From: Saccharopolyspora montiporae
GTDB taxonomy: Bacteria > Actinomycetota > Actinomycetes > Mycobacteriales > Pseudonocardiaceae
Assembly: GCF_015209505.1 (NCBI RefSeq)
Contig: NZ_JADEYC010000007.1
Span: forward strand, 124,001 to 188,000
Direction: 5' to 3'
DNA: 64,000 nucleotides
The notes beneath the pieces are model-generated. The model was given only the letters and a program-made list of their open reading frames with translations, was not told the DNA's origin and ran no database searches. Shown in pieces: positions 1-8,195 of this stretch. The position numbers and the translations under genes are program-made. The first letter of the stretch is position 1. Each line of letters begins with the position of its first letter.

Positions 1-781
1 GGGTGTACGGGTGTTGCGGTGCGCTGAGCAGGTCCCGGGCCGGGCCCCGTTCGACGATGTGCCCGTTCTGCAGCACCAGCACGTCGTCCGCGAGCCGGGA
101 GACGACGGACAGGTCGTGGCTGATGAGCAGGATGCCGCGGCCCGCGGCGCGCATTCCGGCGAGCAGCTCCAGAACTTGGGCTTGCACCGTGGCGTCCAGG
201 GCGGTGGTGGGCTCATCGGCGATGACGATCTCCGGATCGGCGGCCAGTGCCGAGGCGATCAGCGCGCGCTGCCGCAGTCCTCCGGACAGCACGCCCGGAC
301 GTTGCCGGGCGCGCATGTCCGGCTCGGGGACTCCGGCGGCGGCGAGTAGGTCGACGACCCTGCCGTGCCGGGCGGTCCGGGGAACCGTGTGGTGGTTGCG
401 CAGTGCTTCGGCGATGTCCCGGCCGACCGGGCGCACCGGGTCGAGCGCGACGAGGGCGTCTTGCAGGACGAAACCGATCCTGCTGCCGCGCATCCCGCGC
501 CACGCGCGCTCACCGAGGCCGCGCAGATCGGTATCGCCGAAAGACAGCCTGCCGGCTTCGACGTGCGCCGAGTCCCCGGTCAGCCCGACGAGGGTGCGCG
601 CGGTCGCGCTCTTGCCCGAGCCGGATTCGCCGACGAGGGCCACGCACCGGCCCGGGTGCAGCGCGAACGTCAGGCCGTGCACGACCTCGCGGAACCGGGC
701 GCCGGAGCCGAAACCGATGTGCAGGTCCTCCACCGACAGCGCCGCACCCGCGGTGCTGTCCTCCGTGTTCGGCGTCGACAC
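1..781 (-). CDS. Peptide/nickel-type ABC transporter ATP-binding protein (partial)
   Basis: ATPase of a peptide/nickel (Dpp/Opp)-type importer; it would hydrolyse ATP on the cytoplasmic face of the permease pair encoded just upstream on the same strand. About 260 residues are visible and the C-terminus runs off the left edge. Walker A GESGSGKS lies at about residues 51-58, the signature LSGGLRQR at about 165-172, Walker B ending IADEP at about 186-191, and the switch His in ISHDL near 222. The end reads APQHPYT, typical just before the C-terminal oligopeptide-transporter extension. The GTG start at 781 sits four bases after the preceding permease stop, with a GGGGAG ribosome site about 7 bases upstream. 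Only one of the usual two ATPases is visible; the second may lie outside the window or be fused in the missing half. Confidence 0.9.
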   Translation of the reverse strand, partial: MSTPNTEDSTAGAALSVEDLHIGFGSGARFREVVHGLTFALHPGRCVALVGESGSGKSATARTLVGLTGDSAHVEAGRLSFGDTDLRGLGERAWRGMRGSRIGFVLQDALVALDPVRPVGRDIAEALRNHHTVPRTARHGRVVDLLAAAGVPEPDMRARQRPGVLSGGLRQRALIASALAADPEIVIADEPTTALDATVQAQVLELLAGMRAAGRGILLISHDLSVVSRLADDVLVLQNGHIVERGPARDLLSAPQHPYT

Positions 782-785
782 GTGC

Positions 786-1637
786 TCACTCCCCTCGTTC
801 GAGGTGCTGTTGCAGGATCCGGCCGGTCGCGGTGGCGGTCAGCGCGAGCAGCACGATGCACAGGCCCGGCGCCACCACCAGCCAGCTTGCGGCGGTGAGG
901 TAGGTCCGGCCCGCGTCCAGCAGCGCGCCCCATTCCGGCGACGGCGGGGCCACGCCCAGACCGAGGAAAGACAGGCTGGACGACCACACGACGCACTGGC
1001 CCACCGACATCGAGAACACCGCCACCAGTGGGCGCAGCGCGTTCGGCACGATGTGCTGCAGGACGATCCGGGTGCTGCTGTGCCCCGATGCCACCGCGGC
1101 GGTCACGTAACCGGCGACGCGCGTACCGAGCAGCTGCCCGCGGATCATCCGCGCGTATCCCGGGGCGCACCCGACGCCGACGGCGGCGATGAGCGTGAAC
1201 GGCGATGGACCGAGCACGGCCACGAGCAGCAGGGCCAGCAGCAGCGCGGGGAAGGAGAACAGGATCTCGATCAACCGGTCGGCCGCTCCGCGCACCCACC
1301 GGGGCGCGAGCGCGGCCAGCCCGGCCAGCAGCAGTGCGAGCACGAGCGCCGTCGCCGCGGCACCGGCCCCGATGGCCAGCGATTGCCCGGTTCCGTGCAC
1401 GATCCGGGTGTAGAGGTCGCGGCCGATCTCGTCGGTGCCGAACCAGTGCTGGGCGGACGGCGCCGCCAGCGTGGCGGTCAGGTCCGTGCGGGTCGGATCG
1501 TTCGGGGCCAGCGCACCGGGTGCGACGGCGGCGAGCAGGAACAGGCCCAGGCCGGCGAACGCGACCAGGTCCGCGGGTCGCGGTCGGTGCCGGATCCCGG
1601 CGCGCGGGGCGGCTGCGGTGGGCGCCGGGGAGCTCAT
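786..1637 (-). CDS. Peptide/nickel-type ABC transporter permease (DppC family)
   Basis: Inner-membrane permease of the importer, 283 residues. The N-terminus carries the DppC pattern: a cytoplasmic tail, one hydrophobic helix, then APNDPTRTDL and HWFGTDEIGRDLYTRIVHG (about residues 45-82), a hallmark of DppC/OppC proteins. The EAA-type loop that docks the ATPase is the stretch around ARMIRGQLLGTRVAGYVTA, followed by IVLQHIVPNALRPL. Five or six membrane segments can be picked out. The ATG at 1637 overlaps the stop of the DppB gene (ATGA), so the two subunits are probably translated in a fixed ratio. Longer forms of this frame exist but would lie inside the DppB gene. Confidence 0.92.
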   Translation of the reverse strand: MSSPAPTAAAPRAGIRHRPRPADLVAFAGLGLFLLAAVAPGALAPNDPTRTDLTATLAAPSAQHWFGTDEIGRDLYTRIVHGTGQSLAIGAGAAATALVLALLLAGLAALAPRWVRGAADRLIEILFSFPALLLALLLVAVLGPSPFTLIAAVGVGCAPGYARMIRGQLLGTRVAGYVTAAVASGHSSTRIVLQHIVPNALRPLVAVFSMSVGQCVVWSSSLSFLGLGVAPPSPEWGALLDAGRTYLTAASWLVVAPGLCIVLLALTATATGRILQQHLERGE

Positions 1638-2614
1638 GCGGTCAACCTCGGGTCGATGATCAGGTGCAGGGCATCGACGACCGCGGTGATCGCGACGTAG
1701 AGCAGGGCGATCAGCACGACGATGCCGGTGACCACGGGCAAGTCCTGGGCTTCCACCGCGGTGACCAGCGTGCGGCCGATCCCGCGGCGGGTGAACAGGG
1801 TCTCGACGATGACCGCGCCGGAGACCGTCGCACCGAGCGCCCAGCCGGTGAGCATGAGCGGTGCCGGTGCGGCGTGCCGCAGCACGTGCCGCAGGCGCAG
1901 AACGGTTTCCGGCGTGCCGCGGGTGCGGGCGGACAGCACGAAGGGCTGGGCCAGCACGCGTTCGAACTCGGTGCGGGTGGCCTGGCCGAGGAACCCGGCC
2001 AGCGGCAACGCGAGGGCCAGCGCGGGCAGCGCGGTTCCGGCGAGCCCGGATCCGCCCAGCACCGGGAACCAGCCCAGCCCGAGCGCGAACGCGAGGAGCA
2101 GCAGCACGCCGATCCAGTACTGCGGCAGACCGGCCAGAACCGTGTCCACGGCCGCGCTCAGCGCGCTGATCCGGCGGGTGCGTCCGGCGGTGAGCAGCAC
2201 CCACGCCAGCATGAGCAGCCAGGCCAGCACGAGGGCGGTTGCGGTGAGCAGGATCGTCGGGCCGATCTGCTCGCCGATGAGGTCGAGCACCGGCCGGTGC
2301 TGCTGGTAGGAGATCCCGAGGTCCCCGCGCAGCAGGCCGGCGAGGTAGTCGCCGTACTGCACGAGCACCGGCTGGTCGAAGCCGTACTGCGCGTTGATCG
2401 GGGCGAGTTCTTCCGGGGTGCGTTCCTGGGTCTGGCCGGAGCGCAGGTTGATGATCGAGGTGGCGCGATCGCCGGGCTGCGCGATCTGCGCGAGGAAGGC
2501 CGCGGTGGCCGCTCCCCACACGACGAGCGCGGCCGAGGCGGCGCGGCCGAGCCAGCGGCGCAGCACGACCCGGGTGCGCGCCGCGGTGCCGGGTTCAGTC
2601 GAAGTGCGCGTCAT
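1634..2614 (-). CDS. Peptide/nickel-type ABC transporter permease (DppB family)
   Basis: First permease of the importer, 326 residues. It shows the DppB architecture: one N-terminal helix (about 25-45), a long external segment with a RTPEELAPINAQYGFDQPV-like stretch and GDLGISYQ, then about five more helices. The EAA loop region reads LSARTRGTPETVLRLRHVLRHAAPAPL, slightly divergent from the family norm, followed by ETLFTRRGIGRTLVTAVEAQDLPVV, the conserved C-terminal DppB signature, and a IIDPRL end. The start overlaps the end of the substrate-binding protein gene by 20 bases, indicating coupling. Confidence 0.92.
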   Translation of the reverse strand: MTRTSTEPGTAARTRVVLRRWLGRAASAALVVWGAATAAFLAQIAQPGDRATSIINLRSGQTQERTPEELAPINAQYGFDQPVLVQYGDYLAGLLRGDLGISYQQHRPVLDLIGEQIGPTILLTATALVLAWLLMLAWVLLTAGRTRRISALSAAVDTVLAGLPQYWIGVLLLLAFALGLGWFPVLGGSGLAGTALPALALALPLAGFLGQATRTEFERVLAQPFVLSARTRGTPETVLRLRHVLRHAAPAPLMLTGWALGATVSGAVIVETLFTRRGIGRTLVTAVEAQDLPVVTGIVVLIALLYVAITAVVDALHLIIDPRLTA

Positions 2615-4229
2615 AGAAGAGCGGCCCTCCTTGCGACCGTTCCTGGCGGATGCCGTCCAGTCCAGGTGCCACCGCCAGGGTGCTCAGCCGGGTGTACACA
2701 CCGATGGACAGCGCGCGATCGGCGATGATCTGCTGTGCCCGCTGGTACAGCGCTTCCTGGCGGTCCGGGTCGGGCTCCGAATTCGCCTGCAGGACCAGCT
2801 TTTCCAGTTCGGGGTCGGCGTAGAACGCCGAGTTGGCGGGATTCGGGTCGTCCGGGCGGTCCGGTCGCCAGTTCACGTGCAGGATCCCGGCGTGGTAGGC
2901 GGTCCAGTAGCCGATCATCAGGTCGTAGTCGTCCCGGCCCGCGTACGCTCCGGCGGTGGCGGCGCTGGGCGGGTACGGGACGAGTTCGACGCGGAATCCG
3001 ATGTCTTCGGCCTGCCGCTGCAGGGCTTGCACGATGGCCGCGCCGTCCTGGTTGAGCGTGCGGTTGACCGCGTACGGGAAGGTGACTCGCAATGGCTGCC
3101 CGTCCCGGTACCGCACCCCGTCCGGGCCGCGGCGCCAGCCCGCGTCGTCGAGCAGTGCCGCCGCGCGCGGCCGGTCCTGCCGGTAGCGCTCGGCCGCCGC
3201 AGGGCTGTAGCCGGGCGTGGACCGGCTGACCGGACCGTTGCCCTCGTACGGGATGACGCCCTTGCCGACCGAGTCCACCACGCTCTCCCGGTCCAGCGCG
3301 TAGCTGAACGCCTTGCGGACGCGTTCGTCGGTGAACGGCCCCCGGCTGGTGTTGAAGCTGATCTGCTGCGGGCGGCCGCCGGTGACGTAGTGGAACAGCT
3401 CGTAGCCCTCGCGTTCCACGTCGTCCCACTCGAAGGCCTGCACGTCGTAGATCGCGTCGACCTCGCCGGAGCGCAGCGCGGCGGTGCGGGTCGTGGGGTC
3501 GGTGATGAACCGCCAGTCGACGCGCTGCACGTGGGCGGGGCCCGTGTGCTCGGCGTTGGCCGGTCCCCACCGGTAGTCGTCGCGCCGGTCGAGCACGATG
3601 TTGTGCCCGCGGATCCAGTCGGTGACGGTGAACGGCCCGGATCCGACCGGTGCGGCGCAGTTCTGCTCGTCGGTGCGGGTGGCCAGCGCGTGCGCGGACT
3701 GGATCCCGAAGTAGGGCTGCGCGACATTCTCCGCGAAGCGCGGGTAGGGCGCGCTCAGGTGGACGGCCGCGGTCCGCTGGTCCACGACTTCGGCGGAGGT
3801 GAAGTACGCGCCGATCCAGGCCTGCACCGTCGAGTTGCCGCCGTCGGCCCAGTGCTCGAAGTTCGCGACCACGGCGGGGGCGTCGACGGGGGTTCCGTCG
3901 CTGAACGTGGGCCCGTCGCGGAGGGTGAACGTCCAAGTCGTGCCGTCCGGGGAGACGTCCCAGGACTCGGCGAGCCAGGGCACGACCTCGCCGTTGTCGT
4001 CGAGGGCCACCAGGTTGTCCAGCACCTGCTGGGACAGGTAGCCCTGCTCGACCCAGCCGCCGTAGACGCAGGGTGGTTCCTGCTGGTGGCCGTAGACGAT
4101 GGTGTCCGGGTTCCCGGATGCCGGCGGGCGGGCCGGGGCGTCGGCGGGGCTTGCCGGTGCGGCACTGCATCCGGCGATCAGCAGGACCGCCGCCGCGGCG
4201 AGCGGCAGCTGCCGTCGCGGTCGTGTCAT
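2595..4229 (-). CDS. ABC transporter substrate-binding lipoprotein, family 5
   Basis: Extracytoplasmic solute receptor of the peptide/nickel-type importer, 544 residues. A lipoprotein signal ends in LLIAGC with the lipidated Cys at residue 21. The mature part has family-5 features: YLSQQVLDNLVALDDNGEVVPWLAESW near the N-terminus, TFTLRDGPTFSDGTPVDA, and RVRKAFSYALDRESVV near the middle. The substrate cannot be read from sequence; oligopeptides, opines or metal chelates are all possible in this family. It is first in the operon, with AAGGA about 7 bases before the ATG, and overlaps the DppB gene. Confidence 0.92.
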   Translation of the reverse strand: MTRPRRQLPLAAAAVLLIAGCSAAPASPADAPARPPASGNPDTIVYGHQQEPPCVYGGWVEQGYLSQQVLDNLVALDDNGEVVPWLAESWDVSPDGTTWTFTLRDGPTFSDGTPVDAPAVVANFEHWADGGNSTVQAWIGAYFTSAEVVDQRTAAVHLSAPYPRFAENVAQPYFGIQSAHALATRTDEQNCAAPVGSGPFTVTDWIRGHNIVLDRRDDYRWGPANAEHTGPAHVQRVDWRFITDPTTRTAALRSGEVDAIYDVQAFEWDDVEREGYELFHYVTGGRPQQISFNTSRGPFTDERVRKAFSYALDRESVVDSVGKGVIPYEGNGPVSRSTPGYSPAAAERYRQDRPRAAALLDDAGWRRGPDGVRYRDGQPLRVTFPYAVNRTLNQDGAAIVQALQRQAEDIGFRVELVPYPPSAATAGAYAGRDDYDLMIGYWTAYHAGILHVNWRPDRPDDPNPANSAFYADPELEKLVLQANSEPDPDRQEALYQRAQQIIADRALSIGVYTRLSTLAVAPGLDGIRQERSQGGPLFYDAHFD

Positions 4230-4509
4230 GGGTGTCCTTCGTCGTTCCGCCCCCGGGAGGCGGCTGGTGCGCGGACCGACGTCCCGCGCCGTGCGGTGGA
4301 TGTGCGCGGTGTCGGGCCCGCTGCACGAGCACGACCAGCGTTACTCGCCGATGCGGCGCGGAGAACGGTTCGACTCAGCCGGATTCATTCCGCGGCGGGC
4401 CCGGACGGCACCGTTCCGCGGGAAGCCGCCGCGGTTTCCCGCGCGTCCTGGGCGAGACGGTCCGCGCACCCGCTGGACATAGTTCGACTAGTCGGTTTAT
4501 TATTTGCCC
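4230..4509. promoter_or_regulatory. Divergent control region between ABC importer operon and TetR gene
   Basis: This 280-base intergenic region carries the TetR promoter at its right end (TGGACA 4474-4479, 18-base spacer, TATTAT 4498-4503) and the palindrome CGACTAGTCG at 4485-4494 inside the spacer. The leftmost 240 bases form a long 5' leader for the importer mRNA with no feature I can identify beyond the AAGGA ribosome site. The shared placement makes TetR control of the importer likely (inference). Confidence 0.6.
4474..4503 (+). promoter_or_regulatory. Sigma70-type promoter giving a leaderless tetR mRNA, with embedded operator
   Basis: A -35 element TGGACA (4474-4479) and a -10 element TATTAT (4498-4503) are separated by 18 bases. 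The expected transcription start falls on the A of the ATG at 4510, so the message should be leaderless, which fits the absence of a ribosome site. The 10-base perfect palindrome CGACTAGTCG (4485-4494) lies between the two elements, the right place for autorepression by the encoded TetR. Confidence 0.65.
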
Positions 4510-5121
4510 ATGGCTCGCACCGTCAACCGAGAACAGCACCAGCAGCGCCGGACGGCCATCACCGAAGCCGCAGCGACCCTGTTCGCCCGGCAAGGATTCG
4601 CGCGGACCACCACCGCGCAGATCGCCGAGGCAGCCGGAACCAGTCCCGGCAACATGTTCCACTACTTCGCGGACAAGCCGGCGATCTTCCGCGCCATCTT
4701 CGAGCAGGACATCCCCACCTCGCGCGAGCTGTTCCAGAAGCACGCCGAACCGGAGGATCCCGCCGCCTCGCTCATGGACGTGGTCGACGCGCTCGCCGCG
4801 CCTGCCCGGGACGGGCGCGCTCCCGGACTGCTCGTCGAACTGCTGCGCCAGGCGGGCAACGATCCGCAGCTGCGCGAGATCGTCGGCACCAACGACGCCA
4901 TCGTGCGCGGTGGGATCGCCGAGCTGGTGCGCCGGGCCGCCGCCGAGGGGCGCGCCGACCCGGACCTCGACGCCGACCGGGCCGCGGCCTGGGTGAGCAC
5001 GGTCGTCGACGCGGCCTACCTCAACGCGGAGCAGGGCACCGATCCGCTGCCGATGCTGCGGTTGATCATCGCCCGGTTCCTCGCACTGCCGGATGGCATC
5101 GCCATACGGCACGGTCAGTGA
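4510..5121 (+). CDS. TetR/AcrR family transcriptional regulator
   Basis: Transcriptional repressor, 203 residues. Residues of about 10-55 form the DNA-binding domain: AATLFARQGFARTTTAQIAEAAGTSPGNMFHYFADKPAIF, a canonical TetR helix-turn-helix with the FHYF(A)xK recognition end. The remaining C-terminal part is the variable ligand and dimer domain. It is divergent from the ABC importer and precedes a membrane protein gene, either of which may be its target. I chose the ATG at 4510 because the promoter predicts a leaderless start there; a TTG six bases upstream is also in frame. Confidence 0.9.
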   Translation: MARTVNREQHQQRRTAITEAAATLFARQGFARTTTAQIAEAAGTSPGNMFHYFADKPAIFRAIFEQDIPTSRELFQKHAEPEDPAASLMDVVDALAAPARDGRAPGLLVELLRQAGNDPQLREIVGTNDAIVRGGIAELVRRAAAEGRADPDLDADRAAAWVSTVVDAAYLNAEQGTDPLPMLRLIIARFLALPDGIAIRHGQ

Positions 5122-5133
5122 ACAGGAGTGATC

Positions 5134-5826
5134 ATGACGGCACCGAACGACACCGAGACAGTGCGCATGCCCACCCGCTACCTGTGGCTGCTCCGGCTCG
5201 GCACGCCGCTGCTCGGCGCCGGCCTGGGCTCCGTCGTGGACCCGGTGGTGGGCTGGCTGCTGGCCACCACCGATTCCGCACCGGGCCCGCTGCAGCTGCT
5301 GGCCGAGATCCCCGCACCGTGGGCGATCCTGCTGCTCACCGCGGTCGGCGCCGTCGCAGGGATCTGGCTGGCCCAGCAGGCGCAGCGGGATGGCCTGGCG
5401 GTGACCGCGGGCGCCGACGGCCTCGTCCTGGCGCACCGGGGCGACGACCGCTTCCTGGACCGCACGCGGATCGGTTCGGTGCACACCGATCCCCGCGACC
5501 TCGTCGTGCTGGACACCGACGGGCGCGAGGTGTTCCGCGGACCCGCGGTGGACCTGCCGACAGCGCGGTTGGCCACCGTGCTGCGCCGGCACGGCTACCC
5601 GTGGTCGGGCACCCGCGATCCGCACGAGGAACGCTATCGCGGCTGGGTGGACGGGCATCCCGATCTCGGCGAGCGGACGCACGTCCTACTGCGGGACCGG
5701 CGCGCCGCGCTGGAATCCGGCGACCGGGCCGAAGCCGGCCGGCTGCACCGCAGGCTCCAGGAAGGCGGTGTCGTCGTGCGCGACCGCGGGAAGAAGCAGC
5801 AGTACCGGCTCCTCGGCACCGGCTGA
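5134..5826 (+). CDS. Membrane protein resembling the YqeB family
   Basis: A 230-residue protein with two hydrophobic segments near the N-terminus (about 15-45 and 57-80) followed by a soluble domain rich in charged residues. The arrangement, including the QQAQRDGLAVT stretch after the second helix, the DRTRIGSVHTDPRDLVVLD segment and the RHGYPW...DPHEERYRGWVDG segment, matches what I recall of the actinobacterial YqeB proteins with a PH-like domain. Their function is not known. AGGAG lies five bases before the ATG at 5134. It follows tetR by 12 bases and is probably co-transcribed with it. Confidence 0.75.
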   Translation: MTAPNDTETVRMPTRYLWLLRLGTPLLGAGLGSVVDPVVGWLLATTDSAPGPLQLLAEIPAPWAILLLTAVGAVAGIWLAQQAQRDGLAVTAGADGLVLAHRGDDRFLDRTRIGSVHTDPRDLVVLDTDGREVFRGPAVDLPTARLATVLRRHGYPWSGTRDPHEERYRGWVDGHPDLGERTHVLLRDRRAALESGDRAEAGRLHRRLQEGGVVVRDRGKKQQYRLLGTG

Positions 5827-5869
5827 GCGACGCGGTCGACAACCGTTCCGCGCCAGCGGTTTCCACAGC

Positions 5870-5911
5870 GGTGCGGGTGCCCGCGCGGCGCCACCCGCGG
5901 GCACCCGCACC
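5870..5911. terminator. Strong bidirectional hairpin between convergent genes
   Basis: A 16-base-pair perfect stem (5870-5885 with 5896-5911) encloses a 10-base loop. It lies between the convergent YqeB-like and rhodanese genes. There is no U tract, as is common in high-GC actinomycetes, so termination is inferred from position and stability. Confidence 0.7.
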
Positions 5912-5914
5912 GGA

Positions 5915-6349
5915 TCAGCCGGACCCGTCCTGCCCGGCCCGCACGACCGGGAGGCCGGCTCGCGCCCACGCCCGGAACCCGCCGATGAGGTCGGTCGCCC
6001 GGCCCAGACCGAGCTCGCGCGCTTGCGCCGCGGCCAGGCTGGAGGCGTAGCCCTCGTTGCACACCAGCACGACCCGCTGGTCCGGGCGCAGACCGGGCAG
6101 CCGGTGCGGGCTGGCCGGATCCAACCGCCATTCGAGCACGATGCGCTCCACGGTCAGCGCACCCGGGATCTCCCCCTCGGTGAGCCGATCGGATTCCGGC
6201 CGGATGTCGACCAGCACCGCACCGTCGCGCTGCAGCGCGACGGCCTGCTGCGGAGTGACGCGGTCGAGCTCCTCCCGGGCCTCGGAGAGCAGGTGGCCGA
6301 TGCCGTACGGGCCGAATCCGGTGCTACTCCACTGCGGAATCCCGCTCAT
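5915..6349 (-). CDS. Rhodanese-like sulfurtransferase
   Basis: Single-domain rhodanese, 144 residues. The active-site loop is CNEGYAS with the catalytic Cys at residue 97, preceded by the CDC25-like landmarks VLVDIRPESDR (about 46-56) and IPGALTVER. This family transfers sulfane sulfur, or in this setting may detoxify or relay sulfur from cysteine breakdown. The start overlaps the cysteine dioxygenase stop (ATGA), so the pair is one operon. About 30 extra residues precede the rhodanese fold. Confidence 0.88.
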   Translation of the reverse strand: MSGIPQWSSTGFGPYGIGHLLSEAREELDRVTPQQAVALQRDGAVLVDIRPESDRLTEGEIPGALTVERIVLEWRLDPASPHRLPGLRPDQRVVLVCNEGYASSLAAAQARELGLGRATDLIGGFRAWARAGLPVVRAGQDGSG

Positions 6350-6927
6350 CCCAACACCTCCCGTTCCGCGGCGACCGGCCGCGGGGGCACGTCGGTGAGC
6401 CGGGCGTAGTGCCGGACGGGCAGCAGCGGCGACGAGTAGGCGTGCACGCTGGCGGCGTTGACCGAGCTCGCGTTGTGCACCCGGTGTGCGCGGCCGGGCC
6501 CGAACCCGATCGCCGCGCCCAACTCGTGCTCGCGGGTGCGCACCGGGCCGGTCGAGTACCGGTAGTCCTCGCGCAGCGCACCGAACAGCACCGCGAACGA
6601 TCCGGATGCACCGCCGTGGTCGTGCGGCTCGGTTCCCTGCCCGGGGGACCAGGACAGCAGCCACAGCTCGACCCCGGCGGTCAGCGCCAACCGCGCCCAC
6701 CACCGGTGGTCGTCGCGGATCTGCACGACGTCCAGCAGCGGCCCGGTCAGTTCGGTGATCGCGACATGGGTGAGTTCGCGGAGTTCGCGCGGGGTCCACT
6801 GCGCGCGGTCCGGGTGGATCACGTCGCGCAGCAGCGGGCTGTCGATCCCGGGGTGGATCTCGGCGCCGCCGAGCTCGGGAACCTCGTCGACGGGTGTGTA
6901 CTGGGAGATGTGCGCAGGTGCGGACAT
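6346..6927 (-). CDS. Cysteine dioxygenase type I
   Basis: Predicted mononuclear-iron thiol dioxygenase that oxidises L-cysteine to cysteine sulfinate, 193 residues. The cupin metal ligands are His102 and His104 in PHDHGGASGSF and a third His near 148 in GRAHRVHN. Bacterial enzymes of this size and motif are usually cysteine dioxygenases, although 3-mercaptopropionate dioxygenase is an alternative. It is coupled to the rhodanese, a recurrent bacterial pairing. Confidence 0.88.
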   Translation of the reverse strand: MSAPAHISQYTPVDEVPELGGAEIHPGIDSPLLRDVIHPDRAQWTPRELRELTHVAITELTGPLLDVVQIRDDHRWWARLALTAGVELWLLSWSPGQGTEPHDHGGASGSFAVLFGALREDYRYSTGPVRTREHELGAAIGFGPGRAHRVHNASSVNAASVHAYSSPLLPVRHYARLTDVPPRPVAAEREVLG

Positions 6928-7300
6928 GTCTGGATTCCGTTCTCTCGCAGGATGTGCGGAACGGATCGACGTGCGCGGTCCGCGCCCGCGGGAGCGGAAC
7001 GTCCTCGCGGGGCGGATTGCGGATTCGCTGCGCCGCGCCGCCGACCCGGGACGGGTCGGATCTGCTCAGCGACAGGCGGATGCGGCGACCAGGATCAGGT
7101 CGACCACGCGATCGCGGGTCAGCAACGAATCGGGCACGCTGCGAATGCTGGCACGGCGTGCACCGGCGGCACCAGCGATAGCCGGATCATCCCGCGATGT
7201 GGTCGGTTTCGGCTCGGCGGCGAACCGGGCCCGACACAGCAGCGCCCGGCCGCTCGGACGTGTGCCGAGCGGCCGGGCGTCGGGCGTCGGGCGGGAGTCC
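6928..7300. other. Intergenic region holding a CBS-gene terminator and the cysteine dioxygenase leader
   Basis: No gene is supported in these 373 bases. The right part contains a strong hairpin (7243-7279) that would end the leftward CBS transcript. The left part must carry the promoter of the cysteine dioxygenase operon, but I see no convincing -35/-10 pair or cysteine-rich leader peptide. Confidence 0.5.
7243..7279 (-). terminator. Hairpin terminator downstream of the CBS-domain gene
   Basis: A 15-base-pair perfect stem (7243-7257 with 7265-7279) has a seven-base loop ACGTGTG. It begins 22 bases beyond the CBS gene stop in the direction of its transcription. No U tract is present. Confidence 0.65.
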
Positions 7301-7717
7301 TCAGTCGGTGCTGAGCACGTCGACGAGTTCACCGATCTTCGCGTCCGGCAGCGCGCGGGCCAGGTCGGCCACCGCGACCATCCCGACGAGCCGTTCCCGG
7401 TCGATCACCGGCAGGCGGCGCACCTGGTGCGCGGTCATCGTGGACAGCACCTGGTCGACCGAATCGTCCGCGCCCGCGGTCACGGCTTCCTGCTGGTTGA
7501 GGTCACCGGCCGGAAAGGAACCCGGATCCCGGCCGTGGCCGAGGACCTTGACCACCAGGTCGCGGTCGGTCACCACACCCTTGATCTTGTCGTCCTTGCC
7601 GCAGATCGGCAGCGCCCCGACGCCGCGTTCGGTCATCTGGCGGGCTGCGTCGGCGGCGGTGTGCTCGGTACGGACGCACTCGGCACCGGGGGTCATCACG
7701 TCGCGGGCGGTTGTCAT
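7301..7717 (-). CDS. CBS-domain-pair protein
   Basis: A 138-residue stand-alone CBS pair (Bateman module). CBS1 begins TARDVMTPGAECV and includes RGVGALPICGKDDKIKGVVTDRDLV; CBS2 includes VRRLPVIDRERLVGMVAVADLA. Such proteins sense adenine nucleotides or related ligands and act as regulators; no partner domain is fused here. GGAG lies a few bases before the ATG at 7717. The next gene on the strand is a STAS protein, which suggests a stress or signalling role. Confidence 0.88.
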   Translation of the reverse strand: MTTARDVMTPGAECVRTEHTAADAARQMTERGVGALPICGKDDKIKGVVTDRDLVVKVLGHGRDPGSFPAGDLNQQEAVTAGADDSVDQVLSTMTAHQVRRLPVIDRERLVGMVAVADLARALPDAKIGELVDVLSTD

Positions 7718-7802
7718 CGGCGTTCTCCTTCCACGCCTGGGATTTCCTCCGTCGACCGGAGCCCTACCCGCAGCACCGGTCGCGCACACCTCGCGGTGCG
7801 GA

Positions 7803-8195
7803 TCAGGGCAGATCGGCCAGCGCTTCGATCCGGTCGGCGCAGATGCCCGTCGTCTCGCGGAGACCGCCCGCCTTCAGCGCGCTGTGCACGCAGGCAGGTC
7901 CGGTGACCACACGCAGGATGATCCCGCGCGCGCGGGCGCGGCGCTGGGCCGCGCGCAGCACGTCGACGGCGTCCAGGCAGACGAAATCCAGGTGCGACCA
8001 GTCGACCACGATGGCGTCCACTGTGGAGGAAAGCCGCGCGGCGAGCAGTTCGGTGAAGCGCGGTACGGCGGGTTCGTCGAGTTCGCCGGAGGCGGTGACC
8101 ACCGTGGTGTAGCGGCTGGGCCGCTGCACGCCCAGCCGTGCGTTCTGCGCGGGGTCGACCGGTTCTTCGGGCGGGCTCTGCGGTGTCGCGGTCAT
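7803..8195 (-). CDS. STAS-domain protein (anti-sigma-factor antagonist-like)
   Basis: A 130-residue protein whose residues of about 30-125 form a STAS fold (TASGELDEPAVPRFTELLAARL, then AIVVDWSHLDFVCLDAVDVLRAA). In regulated SpoIIAA-like antagonists the serine phosphorylated by the kinase sits at the position read here as VCLDAV, and no serine is present. It may therefore not be controlled by the usual phosphorylation switch. AGGAGGGAG precedes the ATG at 8195. Confidence 0.8.
   Translation of the reverse strand: MTATPQSPPEEPVDPAQNARLGVQRPSRYTTVVTASGELDEPAVPRFTELLAARLSSTVDAIVVDWSHLDFVCLDAVDVLRAAQRRARARGIILRVVTGPACVHSALKAGGLRETTGICADRIEALADLP

Noticed and set aside
3..1700. 565-codon rightward open frame across the ABC permease and ATPase genes
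   Set aside because: It is the antisense shadow of leftward ABC genes in GC-biased DNA; composition is Arg/Pro/Ser-rich without any family motif.
4388..4480. 31-codon leftward upstream ORF (MSSGCADRL...) before the ABC lipoprotein gene
   Set aside because: No ribosome site, no stalling-type sequence and no terminator follow it, so I did not call it a leader peptide.
2394..6050. 1218-codon rightward open frame spanning three genes
   Set aside because: It crosses an ABC lipoprotein on the other strand and overlaps tetR and the YqeB-like gene out of frame, all with strong motifs.
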